DNA of 64,000 bases, from contig NC_059550.1 of the NCBI RefSeq assembly GCF_905220415.1, forward strand, positions 622,501 through 686,500. Direction: 5' to 3'. Both the position numbers and the translations under genes were made by a program. The notes beneath the pieces are model-generated. The model worked only from the letters and a program-made list of their open reading frames with translations. It searched no databases and was not told the DNA's origin. Positions 45,901 to 57,143 of the stretch are shown here, in pieces. The stretch's first letter is position 1, and every line of letters starts with the position of its first letter. The stretch is from Colias croceus (lineage: Eukaryota > Arthropoda > Insecta > Lepidoptera > Pieridae).

Positions 45901-48164
45901 ACATTTAAAAAACCTTGGAGAACGACATTCTTATTTCATAAAAACAAAACTGTATAACTTTTAGGGACCATTACGCCAATAAGTAATTTTTCATTGTTTA
46001 ATCATGATCAGAAATCATTTTATAATAAAAATAGATGTCTTTTATAAACATTGAGATCATTCTAAATAAACTGTTTCTGCATGCAGACTTTATCTACGCC
46101 CTAAAAACAACTATCAGGGGTACCTATCTTATCTCTTATCAGTTGCGAGGCACACAAATGCTATTCCTTTACACCACTATAATCGATATTGTTTTTCTTT
46201 GTAAATATGCCAATATCATTAGATTCGGAATGATAGGTATTTCAGTTGAAACTGTATTTCTCAGAAGAGTATAGGATTATTCATGCTACACGCGATCAGG
46301 CTCGCGCACTGGTAAAAACGTTTTTGACTGATTTCAGTCAAAGGTAGTTTTGACAGGTAGATAATAAGCTTTGGCTGTAACCAAGCTGTAACTGATATAC
46401 ATTTCCTAGATGATCAACGCCCTAAGTCAAAATCGTTTTTACTGCAAAGATGACAAGCGAAAATACATAGTATTAGTATCTAGGTACACAGTTTAGCGAA
46501 GAGCGAAACAACGAGCGTGCTAGATTGTTGTTGTTTATGACAATTCGTACAAGTCGAGCGAGCATGCCACAACGTGGCAACGACCGGCGAGTGCTAGACG
46601 CGACTTTTAGGGCGTTTCCCATTCAAACAAATACAAACTATACCAATATACAACGACCTTTTGACCTTCAAATTTCTGCTGAATTATTTCATAATTTTGT
46701 TTTTAATTGATTAAACTTATCTATCATAAGAGTCTTTGACTAAGGGCGTCGGTCAAAAACGTTTTTGACTGATTTTGGCAGCAAAATATGTGTTACCTGT
46801 GGTAAGAATCTTATTAGAAACGAATAAAATAATATGATAAATCAGTGAGTTTGTATCATGCACTAAGTGATTTATTATTAAATTGGTTTTGTACTGTAAA
46901 AATATATAGGTAGGTATATCCATGTAATATTCTTGAAGAGCAAATATCCAGAGGATGTAGCTATAGGTACTGTTATAATTTTTACGTAGATAATAAACTA
47001 GGTAAGCCCTTGGTTTAATCCAAATATAAAACAATCAACGAATCCTTTTATGTTAACGTTACAAATGAATAATTTAGCGATTTTTTTAAACCAGTTTTCG
47101 GAGCGTATTGTCGGAAGAAGCAACTACCTAGTTATAGATTATATCCTACTAAATAATATTTTAAATGCGAATGAAAAATGAAAGTACCTATGCTTGCTTT
47201 TACTCCTTCACGCAAAAACTTCTGAACCGATTTTCATGAAATTTAGCACACACATAGAGGGTAACTTTGGATTAAAACATAATATAAATAATATTATCCC
47301 GAAATCCCACTGGAACGAGGACTATACGGGTTTTACACTACGCGGGCGAAGCTGCGGGCGAAAGGCTAGTCTTACCATAAAAGTTCAAATTGTGTTCATT
47401 ATTAAAGTTTTATATAAAAAATATGGCATTGTGTTGATGATTCAAACATGAATCAGTTTGTGGGTGTAACCCTGTGGTGTAACCTGTAAGTAGGTATATC
47501 GAACTTATTGCACAACAGATAAAAAATTAATTAATTAATCTCAAATAATATTGAGTAGATACTAGCTTCCCAGACATACGTTGTTCTCCCTTATTGCCCC
47601 TTTTTCGTGTTTTCTCTCCTCATATGGAGACCTTCCGCCAATAAAATGCCATGTAAAAAATTGCCGAATTTGTCGAGGCGTTCTCGAGTAAGTATTAGCA
47701 ACACATTTGGCGATTCATTTTTATCATAAACTAATAATACTAATGTACTATGTATAAAATATAAAAAATTTAAACATATAAATGACTGAACGAAATACAT
47801 AATAAATAATATAGTACAAAACGTTTTACAACACAATAGATATAGGTATTCTTGCTATTATAGGTTATGATTCCACAACGTATTTTATATCATGCTATGG
47901 AATATTCTGTGGAATATTCCCATTTTTAGGAACGGTTAAAACAATAATTCTTATCATTGATCGATACTTATTATAATATCATATATCATAATTCATAATA
48001 TTAGTGCATTTCGTTTTACAGATAAGATTACTGAAACATTATTAATTAGGAACAAACTAAACTTTTTAAAAACTTAGCGTAATTAAGTCAAAAGTAAAAC
48101 TTACCGCAAAGAAAAGATTTGCGAAGAACAAAATATATTTGACAAGGAATTCGCCACAACCCAT
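42919..48164 (-). CDS. Tetraspanin 3 of the cluster (five exons, 220 aa)
   Basis: Exons 48164-48105, 45502-45311, 44737-44585, 44196-44011 and 42990-42919, all phase 0. MGCGEFLVKYILFFANLFF opens TM1; TM2 ends in FFGCCGAIKENNCML, the classic tetraspanin GCCGAxxEN turn. Exon 3 holds TM3 and DSYVQEIPRWL of the large loop. Exon 4 carries FKCCGPQGAASY, the TCC pair, PC and SGC, then TM4. The tail ALCLANHVRNQSRR follows. This is the most canonical CD63-like member. It has the longest introns; the first (45503-48104) is full of unclassified repeats and the second contains an exon-like orphan segment. Confidence 0.93.
43025..43205 (-). repeat. Interspersed repeat (AATATTATAAAGCTGAAGAG type)
   Basis: AAATATTATAAAGCTGAAGA, AATATGCTAATCTCAGGAAC, TTATTCAGAAGGGCTAGGCT, CTGCAGGGCACAGCTAGC. 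Related to 30303-30495; last intron of tetraspanin 3. Confidence 0.78.
43225..43420 (-). repeat. Interspersed repeat (AAACAAAGTCGCTTTCTCTG family), copy 2
   Basis: TATAAAACAAAGTCACTTTC, ACAATGGATTTTGATGCGG, GATTCAAGAGGAAGGTTTTA, GCGAAGCCGCAGGCGGTAAG. Same family as 38505-38712. Confidence 0.82.
43515..43655 (+). repeat. tRNA-like SINE (AATCGATC...GATCGAATTTTTT family), copy 2
   Basis: AAAATCGATCGCTCTGGCGG head, GGTTCGTGTCCCGCC B box, CTCGCGATCGAATTTTTTC plus TATTCTTTATAAATT tail. A later A run of about 25 bases at 43894-43918 belongs to another insertion. Confidence 0.75.
44962..45075 (-). other. Orphan exon-like segment in tetraspanin 3 intron 2
   Basis: A 114-base, phase 0/0 open segment lies between an acceptor in a repeat end (CCTCCTTGTTTTGAAG|TCGG) and a strong donor (GAC|GTGAGTGAG). 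It reads SVKTKNTRDWHIKATFCLAI and then ASLVATASSITTKVAVTD. It is GC-richer than its surroundings and fits the phase of the host intron. It could be a transposon-carried exon, an exonised cassette adding 38 residues before TM3, or chance. Confidence 0.35.
46300..46775. repeat. Unclassified repeat region with AAAACGTTTTTGACTGATTT copies
   Basis: GGTAAAAACGTTTTTGACTG at 46311 and GGTCAAAAACGTTTTTGACTG at 46746 are direct copies; GTCAAAATCGTTTTTACTG lies at 46426. TTAGGGCGTT and TAAGGGCGTC accompany them. It is probably a transposon end family; limits unclear. Intron 1 of tetraspanin 3. Confidence 0.45.
47185..47370. repeat. Interspersed repeat ending GCGGGCGAAAGGCTAGT
   Basis: CTTTTACTCCTTCACGCAAA, AACCGATTTTCATGAAATTT and GGGCGAAGCTGCGGGCGAAA have the usual consensus of CTAGC-tail repeats. 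Confidence 0.7.
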
Positions 48165-48870
48165 TTTGATGTTTTTTTATTTACTTTATAACGGAAACTT
48201 AATAGCGTAGGTACTCGCTGTGTTTCGAATATCAACTGAATAAAAAATGCGGCGGTAACGTGTAGGTAATCTGGTAACACTCAGTTATCAGTAGATAACA
48301 GGTTCAGTTCTTCTGGGAACGCGTTGGTCACTGCCAATAAATTATATGAATGATCAATAATTATTATTAGTGCAAAATTTACGTACGAGACTATAATATG
48401 ACTAGTTAATTGTCGAGGTGACAAATAATATTGACAACAGAGATTTGTTTCAATAATTTCCTTATTTGTGTACTACCACGGTAAACAGATCTGGGTATAT
48501 CTTAGGTTAATAATTAGGTATTAATATTTAGATAAGTTAGATAGCTAACTTGGAATTTTTTTAAGGTTTCAATTTTTAATACCAATAAAATATACATAAA
48601 ATATTATATAATCATGTGTAACGTGTCGGGTGCTTATAAAATAATGTGTTTTAAAATCTGGCGTGAGTTTTTGAATACCTACCTATAACTGCCCACGCCA
48701 TTTTGGTTAGCTTTCCCCCTTTCAGCATTTTTTCGACCCAGGTGTGTCCTAGACTGGACTGTTAATACAGAATCCGATGCTATGTTTAGAAATAATGGTA
48801 GATATTTATAAATAACACACCAATATGATATTATGATAAAACGTGTAAGTTTGCCTGTATCTGTGTCTGT

Positions 48871-49606
48871 TAAAGGGGTGATAGACATACGACTCGTACG
48901 TCTATCTCCTATCGTACGGTACGAGTAAGTACGCGAACTTGTGGCTCGATGACCTTTTTCGCTCGTGTATCACCCCAAGTACGCGTACATAAAAACCGTC
49001 GAGTAAGTTCGTTGACGATCCAACATGTTTGAATTTTTCTCGTAGCCGCAAACCTAGCCTTTCTAGCTATAATACGTGTTACTAAGTGCAAAAGTTCATC
49101 ATATAACGGCTCAGGCATCCTTAAATAATTACTCCTTCACCAAATTTACGTGGGATAAACGCTCTCTTTTTGTAAGCCAGTTTTTCACCCACTTTTGCCG
49201 ATTTCGTCTTTTTTTACTTTTATGGATTTAATATTATATAATTAAATATTGGCGAAGGTATCTTTGAATCATGCCAAGGAAATTTCACTTCTGACGCGTG
49301 CACACGCTCTTTTTTTGTAAAGTACCCTCAAATAATAGTAAAAACGAAAATGTCCTCCAATTTTTGAACATTTATTTTGTTAGAATGCTATTTATTAAAA
49401 AAAGGGATGGTTATTAAATTAAAGATGTCTATATTTAATTCCTGAATAACACATAATTCCCTCTGTTGATGACATAGAGACATTCGATATCGGTGACATG
49501 CGAGAAGCTACTGACCAAGTTCTATGTGTGTCACCGACGTCGAGCCGAGTAAGTACACGAACTCTAAAACCGCGATTTTAAAGTTCGTACGTCTATCACC
49601 TGCTTT
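48871..49606. mobile_element. Probable TIR element with GGTGATAGAC ends
   Basis: TAAAGGGGTGATAGACATACG at 48871 faces CGTACGTCTATCACCTGCTTTA ending at 49606. The interior repeats GAGTAAGTACGCGAACT-like blocks near both ends (48924 and 49546). A copy of the AAGTGAAACTTC MITE family (49246-49325) sits within it. No transposase frame. Confidence 0.6.
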
Positions 49607-50324
49607 AGGTTAGGTTTTTTCGAAACTTGGTATAAAAATATTGGTGTTATCAGTCATAAAATAAAGATTACTTTTTTACAAAATTTTCCATTCCATAATT
49701 AATTAGATAGGTAGGTAGATAGTAGGTAGATAAAAAATAACATAACAATACCTACCATAAAACTGAAAGTTTGCCTGTCTGTTAGGTTGTCACGAAATTT
49801 GGTATAAACATTTAACATAGACGAAGACTGGGAGTCAAATCATTGAGTATTATTATTACCTACTTATAGAGGAGACACGTGACGTACAAAATCTGTGCGC
49901 CAAGATAGGCGCGGCGGCGAAAAGCTACATGTTCTGTGATTTTTTAACTATTATGTAGTAGATTACAAATAATGATTAAAAAAGTCGTCCTAGTTTTTTT
50001 TTTTAAATAAATACACAATTTTTTACCGAAAAAATGACTTCGATTCCGTCTTTTTTTTCGTAGTCGATAATTTTTAGTCAAAATAATAATAAACCTGTTA
50101 AAATAACTCATAAGCTTTTGGAAATAGTAAACAGAATCCAAATCGACCCATAAACTTCGGAGATGTGTCAAAAAATAGAAACATTAAAAAATATTATAGA
50201 TAGACCCCCTTTTGAAGTTTATTTTCGATATTTCTTCATGAATATTCAGAATATAACGGGCGGTCACATGTGCATGAGCGACATTGTATAAAAAGTGCCG
50301 AATTGGTGACAACACATTTGGTGA
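49607..50324. other. Gene-free stretch with repeat debris
   Basis: GCCTGTCTGTTAGG and CGAAATTTGGTATAAACAT motifs, also seen at 51690-51900, mark degraded interspersed repeats. No coding sequence was recognised. Confidence 0.5.
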
Positions 50325-50328
50325 AGCT

Positions 50329-51672
50329 CCGTCACGCTGGAACCCGCTTTAAAAAAAACCTTACTTTTTTTCAGCCTATTTTACCTACAAACGATGCTAA
50401 TAAATGTAGTATAGGTCAATTTTTTGTAGTCTTATTAGTTACTTAGAAAACATCATTGATATCGTTCGAAGTAAAAAATATAAATAATAGCGTGTTGATT
50501 AGTTTTGGAATGGGTTCCAAATTGATTGTAGTTTATTGTAGTGGCAAGAAAATTCTTTATTTGCGTTGTTTTATCTCAAATTATTGCAAGAAGGTCACAA
50601 TAACAAGATTTTAAAAAATAAATAACACTTGTTCAAAAACTACAAACGATGCTAATAAATGTAGTATAGGTCAATTTTTTGTAGTCTTATTAGTTACTTA
50701 GAAAACATCATTGATATCGTTCGAAGTAAAAAATATAAATAATAGCGTGTTGATTAGTTTTGGAATGGGTTCCAAATTGATTGTAGTTTATTGTAGTGGC
50801 AAGACAATTCTTTATTTGCGTTGTTTTATCTCAAATTATTGCAAGAAGGTCACAATAACAAGATTTTAAAAAATAAATAACACTTGTTCAAAAACTACAA
50901 ACGATGCCAATAAATGTAGTATAGGTCAATTTTTTGTAGTCTTATTAGTTACTTAGAAAACATCATTGATATCGTTCGAAGTAAAAAATATAAATAATAG
51001 CGTGTTGATTAGTTTTGGAATGGGTTCCAAATTGATTGTAGTTTATTGTAGTGGCAAGAAAATTCTTTATTTGCGTTGTTTTATCTCAAATTATTGCAAG
51101 AAGGTCACAATAACAAGATTTTAAAAAATAAATAACACTTGTTCAAAAACTACAAACTAGTATAATTTGAGATAAAACAACGCAAATAAAGAATTTTCTT
51201 GCCACTACAATAAACTACAATCAATTTGGAACCCATTCCAAAACTAATCAACACGCTATTATTTTTATTTTTTACTTCGAACGATATCAATGATGTTTTC
51301 TAAGTAACTAATAAGACTACAAAAAATTGACCTATACTACATTTATTGGCATCGTTTGTAGTTTTTGAACAAGTGTTATTTATTTTTTAAAATCTTGTTA
51401 TTGTGACCTTCTTGCAATAATTTGAGATAAAACAACGCAAATAAAGAATTTTCTTGCCACTACAATAAACTACAATCAATTTGGAACCCATTCCAAAACT
51501 AATCAACACGCTATTATTTATATTTTTTACTTCGAACGATATCAATGATGTTTTCTAAGTAACTAATAAGACTACAAAAAATTGACCTATACTACATTTA
51601 TTAGCATCGTTTGTAGGTAAAATAGGCTGAAAAAAAGTAAGGTTTTTTTTAAAGCGGGTTCCAGCGTGACGG
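50329..51672. mobile_element. Fold-back element of 255-bp tandem units in both orientations
   Basis: The ends are CCGTCACGCTGGAACCCGCT and AGCGGGTTCCAGCGTGACGG, each flanked by AGCT (possible 4-bp target duplication or part of the repeat). Inside, a 255-bp unit recurs in direct orientation at 50391, 50646 and 50901, and then nearly two units follow in reverse from about 51163 to 51615. Copies differ at only a few positions. The whole 1.34 kb can fold into a long hairpin. There is no open frame of note. Confidence 0.93.
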
Positions 51673-52108
51673 AGCTGCTTGTATCTGTGTCTGTTATGTC
51701 ATACTTTCATGAAACTCGGTATAAAAATATATGAAGACTTGGAGTTATCAGTCACAATTTATAAATTAGATTACTTTTTTCCAAAATTTTCCATTACATT
51801 ATAATTACACATTATAACTTAGGTACAAATAAAATACCAATATCATAAAGCAGAAAGATTGCCTGTCTGTCATATACCTACATAATATATTACTTTTTTC
51901 CTATTGAAAAAGGGGTTGATTGATGACAGATTTTGCTTGTGGTTTTGACCGTGCGCGTGAGTGCAACCGCGGGGCACAGCTAGCTATCATATAATTGGCA
52001 GGGCTTACTTTTTTCTTTTTCTTAGGAGAAATCGCGTGCGACATAAGTTTTGCCACATGTAAATTATATGGAAGAAGTTGGTATATGAGTCACACAATTT
52101 TTAAAATA

Positions 52109-53861
52109 GGGTCATTGCGCTGGTTTTCGTCCAATTATAGGAGTTGCCAACTTTGTGATACGAAATAAATATTTTGGAGCACCCTTCCTTAAACATATAA
52201 TTTTTTTTTAAGTCCTTATATAAGTAGTCTTCTTTAAGATAATATTAAGGGAAAATAAATCATTTTGATGTATCTTTTTATTTAAATTATTTTCTGCAAA
52301 AGTAGGGTAAATGCTAGTTTTCGTCCAAAAAAACTGGTTTTCGTCCTAGTGTAAGCTAGTTTTCGACCACCGTGTAGAAAAAGGAGGGTAGGTCAACTAT
52401 TAAGTTTAAAATCAATTACAGGTAAATATATACGTTTATTTAATTAACATTACAATTTCTCACTACCCAGGTTTAGTTTTACTTGTGGTTTTACTAATAA
52501 TAATCAATATAACTAGTCAACACTGAGATCTATGTAGCACTTCGCAGTCCTTATAGGCGTTAGTGATGACTGTATAATCATTCGTAATAAAGAAAGGAAT
52601 GCGTTCCTTACAATGTAAATGAAACAAGTAATAATTACAGGACTAAGAAATAACATCAAAAAACAGAAATATTCATTCTAACAACAAAAATTTTCATTCT
52701 AATACTTTGTTTATCAAATGAAACGTACTATAAACACACAGCCATAATAACAAGTTTTAGCTACATAATCTTCAGTGTACGCAGCGTCTTTTTTTTCTAG
52801 ATTTCTTAGACTCCTTCGAGGCCATCTAAAAACAATAAGATCTTTCTGAGGATACGTTGAGTAAGTATAATAAAAAAATACTGCATTGGCAAAACAGACC
52901 TAGAATAAAAGATGATACTCAAGTGAATGATAATCAAGAAAAATACAGTGTATTATGTCTGACCTACCCCCATTAATGCTACGAATAATTGACTCTACTT
53001 CACATAAGGAGAATGATACATGACTGAATGAATGACAATATTAGGTACCTACAAGTTACAACACTCTGGCCCTCACCAATTATTTATAAGGAAGATACTG
53101 AATAGAAAACTTTTCAATACGTAAAAATAGACGAAAAGTAATGCAAAAGAATGGCTATATTTAATTTTTGGATACTCCAATACTCATTCATGGACGAAAA
53201 CTAAAACATTTAAAGCTAAATTTAGTTTTCGTCCACTTCTTTAAATATTTTTTTATTTTGGCAGCACTGACATAGCAGTGGACGGAAACCAAAAAAACTA
53301 AACTAATAGCAATAAAGATCACTTCGGGAGAAACTATTCAGTATTTTAAAGGTCCGATAAAGTAAAATGACCCTAACAAATATTCACGTAGCTGTTTGAG
53401 TTTCCGTCCACTTGGACGAAAACCAAATATTTTGAGAATTTGGTAACCTAGTATCCGTCCACTTAATATTTCGAAGAGTATTATAAAAATGTATGATAAA
53501 CACTTATAATTGCGTTTATTATGCTTATAAATAAACATACGTACCAAAAACATTACGTAAACTAGCTAAAACAGTGATTTACCTTACCATGAACTTTTCT
53601 CGCCGGCAAATTTTTCTCTCGCGCGATGACATCTGCAAGGCACGTATGCGAAGCGGCCACATTTACGTTAATTTTTTGAACTCTCTTCTTGTCAAATCAA
53701 ATTTTAATGTTGATAGTACTGTTGCTTAAACATTATGGACCGTAAAAAGTGCAAACTTGCGCGGGAAGGTAGGTTTGTATTCAAGTTTTACGCACGTGAT
53801 TGTAGCAGGTCAGTCAAATGGACGAAAACAGAAGCTGGACGGCAAACCAGCGCAATTACCC
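52109..53861. mobile_element. Unclassified non-autonomous TIR transposon with subterminal GTTTTCGTCC arrays
   Basis: The ends GGGTCATTGCGCTGGTTTTC (52109) and the inverted GGTTTGCCGTCC...GGGT counterpart (53861; AAACCAGCGCAATTACCC) match over about 25 bases with few differences; TA borders both ends. The 10-mer GTTTTCGTCC occurs at 52123, 52317, 52337 and 53225, and reversed at 53192, 53414 and 53820, with one- or two-base variants at 52359, 53280, 53400, 53452 and 53837. None lies between 52370 and 53190. No complete transposase frame is visible. Confidence 0.75.
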
Positions 53862-54071
53862 TAATTACAGATAAAGCAACGTTTTTCACGGAAGAAAAAG
53901 GGTTAACACTTTATCAGTAGATTTAGATAACGATGGTTATTATTTTAAGTTTTTGTGACTAATTGTATCATGCTTTCAAAAGATAGATTCCTTTGACTAT
54001 CTTTTAGTATCTACTTAGTGCTATCAACTAGTTAATACTGAGTAATATTTTATAATCCAATTACATATCTA

Positions 54072-54330
54072 CACTTCTACACTAATATTATAAAGAGGAA
54101 AACTTTGTTTGTTTGTTTGTTTGATTGATTGTAAATTGTAATGAATAGGCTCATAAACTACTGGACCGATTTTAAAAATTCTTTCACCATTCAAAAGCTA
54201 CATTATCCACGAGTAATATAGGCTATATAATATTATCACGCTAAGACTTAGATCATTTAATGATCTAAGCGCTAAGGCCTAAGACCAACAGGAGCGGAGC
54301 CACGCGGGTGAAACCGCGCGGCACAGCTAG
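54072..54330 (-). repeat. Interspersed repeat, reverse copy of the CTAGCTTTCCGCC type
   Basis: CTACACTAATATTATAAAGA start, AACTACTGGACCGATTTTAA, CGGGTGAAACCGCGCGGCAC and CAGCTAGTTA end. A short GATCATTTAATGATC palindrome lies inside. Confidence 0.78.
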
Positions 54331-54479
54331 TTAACTATATAAAAGCGAACGTTTAGATAGATATATTTTATTTGCAGCTATCAATTTAGATTAGATTCGA
54401 TCGACATAGTTAGGTCCTTCCATTTTGTTTTCAGTCGTTAAAAAGCTACGGGATCTATAATTGGGAAAAATTCTTAAAC

Positions 54480-54672
54480 AATTGTTCTGTGTATTATCGT
54501 CAGGAAATTCCTCCGAGGGGGTTGCGGAAGAATTCTAACAAATACCCGCGGCCCCCTCATTAAAGCGGCTCGACGGAACACAGTGGGGTTTTAGTCGGTA
54601 AGAATCCGACATAACCCACGGCTCCTTCCCCGGGGGCCGTGGGTATCTTTGGAAGATTTCCCCACTATATAA
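54480..54672 (+). repeat. GC-rich interspersed repeat with A-tail
   Basis: CAGGAAATTCCTCCGAGGGG, TACCCGCGGCCCCCTCATTA, GGGGTTTTAGTCGGTAAGAA, ACGGCTCCTTCCCCGGGGGC and a tail of 11 A. It looks like a LINE or SINE 3' end. It stands out sharply in GC content. Confidence 0.7.
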
Positions 54673-54674
54673 AA

Positions 54675-56600
54675 AAAAAAAGGTATTCTTTCCTACTAGA
54701 ACTGGATGCTTCGTTATAGAATCTGGCTTAAAAACTTTAGCCTTTATAAATGGGAAAACGAATATTCGACGACCTGCTTACTCGACTACGTCAGAAGGAG
54801 GGCAATGTTTTTCGATTGTGGGGTAACTATAAATGCTAATTAATTCCCTGAAATTAATGGAATTAAAAGGAGAAAAACTTCTGGTTTCAGTACCTACCAA
54901 ATATTTTAGACTAAAAATAAATTGAAAATTGTTTCAAAATGATTATTTTTTATATTTTAAAATATAATTATCAGATTATTTCATACACCAATCATATTTT
55001 CTGCACTAACAAAGATAATATTATATGCCTAATTTGTGTCTACTGATAATTACTGATATGGGTGCCAGAATTCAGAAATGAATTTGGGGTGTTTTCCACT
55101 TTAACAGAAAAAAACTACCTACGTAGGTATTTTGTTAGTTATTTTTAGCTAGTAGCTTAATTATTTAGATGATCCTTAAAAATCTTATTAACAAAATTAC
55201 TTAAAGATTATTTATTACTTTGATTCTTGTGTTTTATTTTCGGAAAGCATTCATAATTTTTACATTTCATATTACGAAATGGGTATTCTTTAGCGACAAA
55301 TGTATTTTATGATTATTTTTCTCAAGACGTATGTGATAATAATTGATAAATCATTTTAAAACTAGTATTTTAAACATTTCCTAAATACTTAGCTTCGGAA
55401 TAGTATATATTTCCTAGGAAATAGGAGCTGTACTCCTAGATTTGATACATTTCCGATAACATGTGCATTATGAAAATATATGTGTAGGTATGTCAAAGTC
55501 TAGACAAGAACAGTAACTTTTATAAAAATATTAAATAATATCTAATAAGAGGACAGAAAACCCGCTAAAATTAACATTAACTAGAACCTGAATGCAACGT
55601 CACGAAACAGATTTTCCGCCTTGATACGGATACCAAACTCGTTTTAATTTTAATGTCACGACGTAATTTTGCATTCCTTTTAAATAACGTGGGTCGGCGG
55701 ATAATACGGTTTTTTTATAATAATAGCAAATACGCGTATAACGAGTTTTGTTAACATTTTCATAAAAGTATAATAATATCTATCCGCCCACGGCTTCGCA
55801 CGCGTAGTCACAGGCAGGGAATGAGAAGTTAAACCACGGTAAAAAGTAGACTATGTAATTCTCTAGCCTCCAGTCTTTAATACTTAGTATAGGAGAGGAG
55901 ATAGTAAAGTTTACTATCTCCAGAGATAAAATCATATAGGTACTACTATAGAATCGCTTCGTTGCGACGCGAAAGAAAGACAAGCAAACATACATTTCTT
56001 GTGTAGTAAAGACGCTACATTTCAAAATAATATTTACAATATTGATCCTTTATCCTTTAAGTCTTAAGATATTTACAAAAAAAAAAATACTACGAAATAG
56101 GTACTAATGTTTGGAACTTGATTTCAAAAAATTAAATTATAAAGAAAATCTCTCCCAATAGTTACGTGATTATAAGGAGTTTTGCTCTCCTTTGACTTAC
56201 GAAATATTTACAATAATAAATTTAGATAGAGCAGCATTTCTCCGGAATTGCTCTCACAAAGCAAGATACTTCATAGCCATCATGGGGAATATTAACAACA
56301 TCGTCAGTTCAACGAAAGACCACACAGCATACTTACACTACAATAATTGTACGTATATCTACCGGTATTTTTAGAGATCAACTCATTATATCGTTCGATG
56401 ACTTGTGTTGCAAACTTTAGTGAGTTAGTGTAAATCAACGCCCGCGAAAGAGCATACGCGTTCGACACACATACCTACATATTAAATGACAAGTTGTTTA
56501 TAACAGAATTAAATTCAATTGTTCGTACAAACATCACCCAGTACATCTTTATCAAGTGTGGTTTTGATAACATTGTGTTGTGATTAATTTTATATAGAAA
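54675..56600. other. Gene-free AT-rich stretch
   Basis: No coding sequence was recognised. 55778-55815 carries a CTATCCGCCCACGGCTTCGC fragment of the CTAGC-tail repeats. Confidence 0.5.
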
Positions 56601-56607
56601 TATTTCA

Positions 56608-57143
56608 ATGGAAAACAAGGAGTCCCCAAAGGAGGCGCAAAAGGTCCCAAAACTAGATATGGCAGATATCGAAAAAGTTTTTGGGAAGCCACCTTCGCCA
56701 AATCTCAATGTTAAACCTGATGTTATGATTGAAAATGAGAAAAATCACGGAAAGGACACAGTGAGTAATTCTTTTTGTTGTTGACATTCTAAATTATTAT
56801 TTATTTGTTTATACTAGTTATGAAGATTATGTATAGTGTTCAAAGTTCAGTTATATTTGTGAATTATTTAAGAAATACATATTAAACTGAGGTGGTTGAA
56901 CTTAGTAGTAACGACTAGCGACTGTTTCATATACTTTACTTTTTAAAGGGTTCTTTTAAAGATATAAAAAGGAAACTGAAAATAAAATCATTTAAACCAA
57001 CTCAAGTGTCTGGGAATCAGCTTTTCAAATATTTAAAACTAAAACTAAACCAGCCAAAAAACTTTCCTAAAACAACAGTGAATGATGAATTTAATATGGA
57101 TAAAACTTTTAATTGCATTTGTGGGTATAACAAATTGGAATAA
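56608..57143 (+). CDS. Small two-exon gene, lysine-rich 115-aa protein of unknown function
   Basis: Exon 1 (56608-56760) starts MENKESPKEAQKVPKLDMAD and contains IEKVFGKPPSPN. It ends exactly before a GTGAGTAAT donor in phase 0. Exon 2 (56949-57143) follows a TTTACTTTTTAAAG acceptor, reads GSFKDIKRKLKIKSFKPTQ, then FKYLKLKLNQPKNFPKTT, and ends FNCICGYNKLE before TAA. An AATAAA lies about 17 bases after the stop. The protein is strongly basic (lysine-rich) with two close cysteines near the C-terminus and no signal peptide or membrane segment. I recognise no family. Good splice sites, uninterrupted phase-0 frame and a poly(A) signal argue for a real gene; it could still be a young or decaying one. 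Confidence 0.65.

Noticed and set aside
49944..50171. 75-codon minus-strand frame
   Set aside because: Low-complexity K/R/F-rich translation of AT-rich DNA without context.
50391..51155. Regular repeats that might suggest a CRISPR array or satellite
   Set aside because: Units of 255 bp without spacers, later inverted and bounded by terminal repeats in a eukaryotic genome, fit a fold-back transposon instead.
53576..53700. Exon-like minus-strand segment ending in a GTAAGG donor (NVAASHTCLADVIAREKN)
   Set aside because: It is open but lacks an ATG or good acceptor and lies inside the same transposon; perhaps a transposase relic, too weak to call.
53735..53920. 61-codon frame MDRKKCKLAREGR...
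   Set aside because: It runs across the right terminal repeat of the GTTTTCGTCC transposon and contains two copies of its motif, so the frame is probably incidental.
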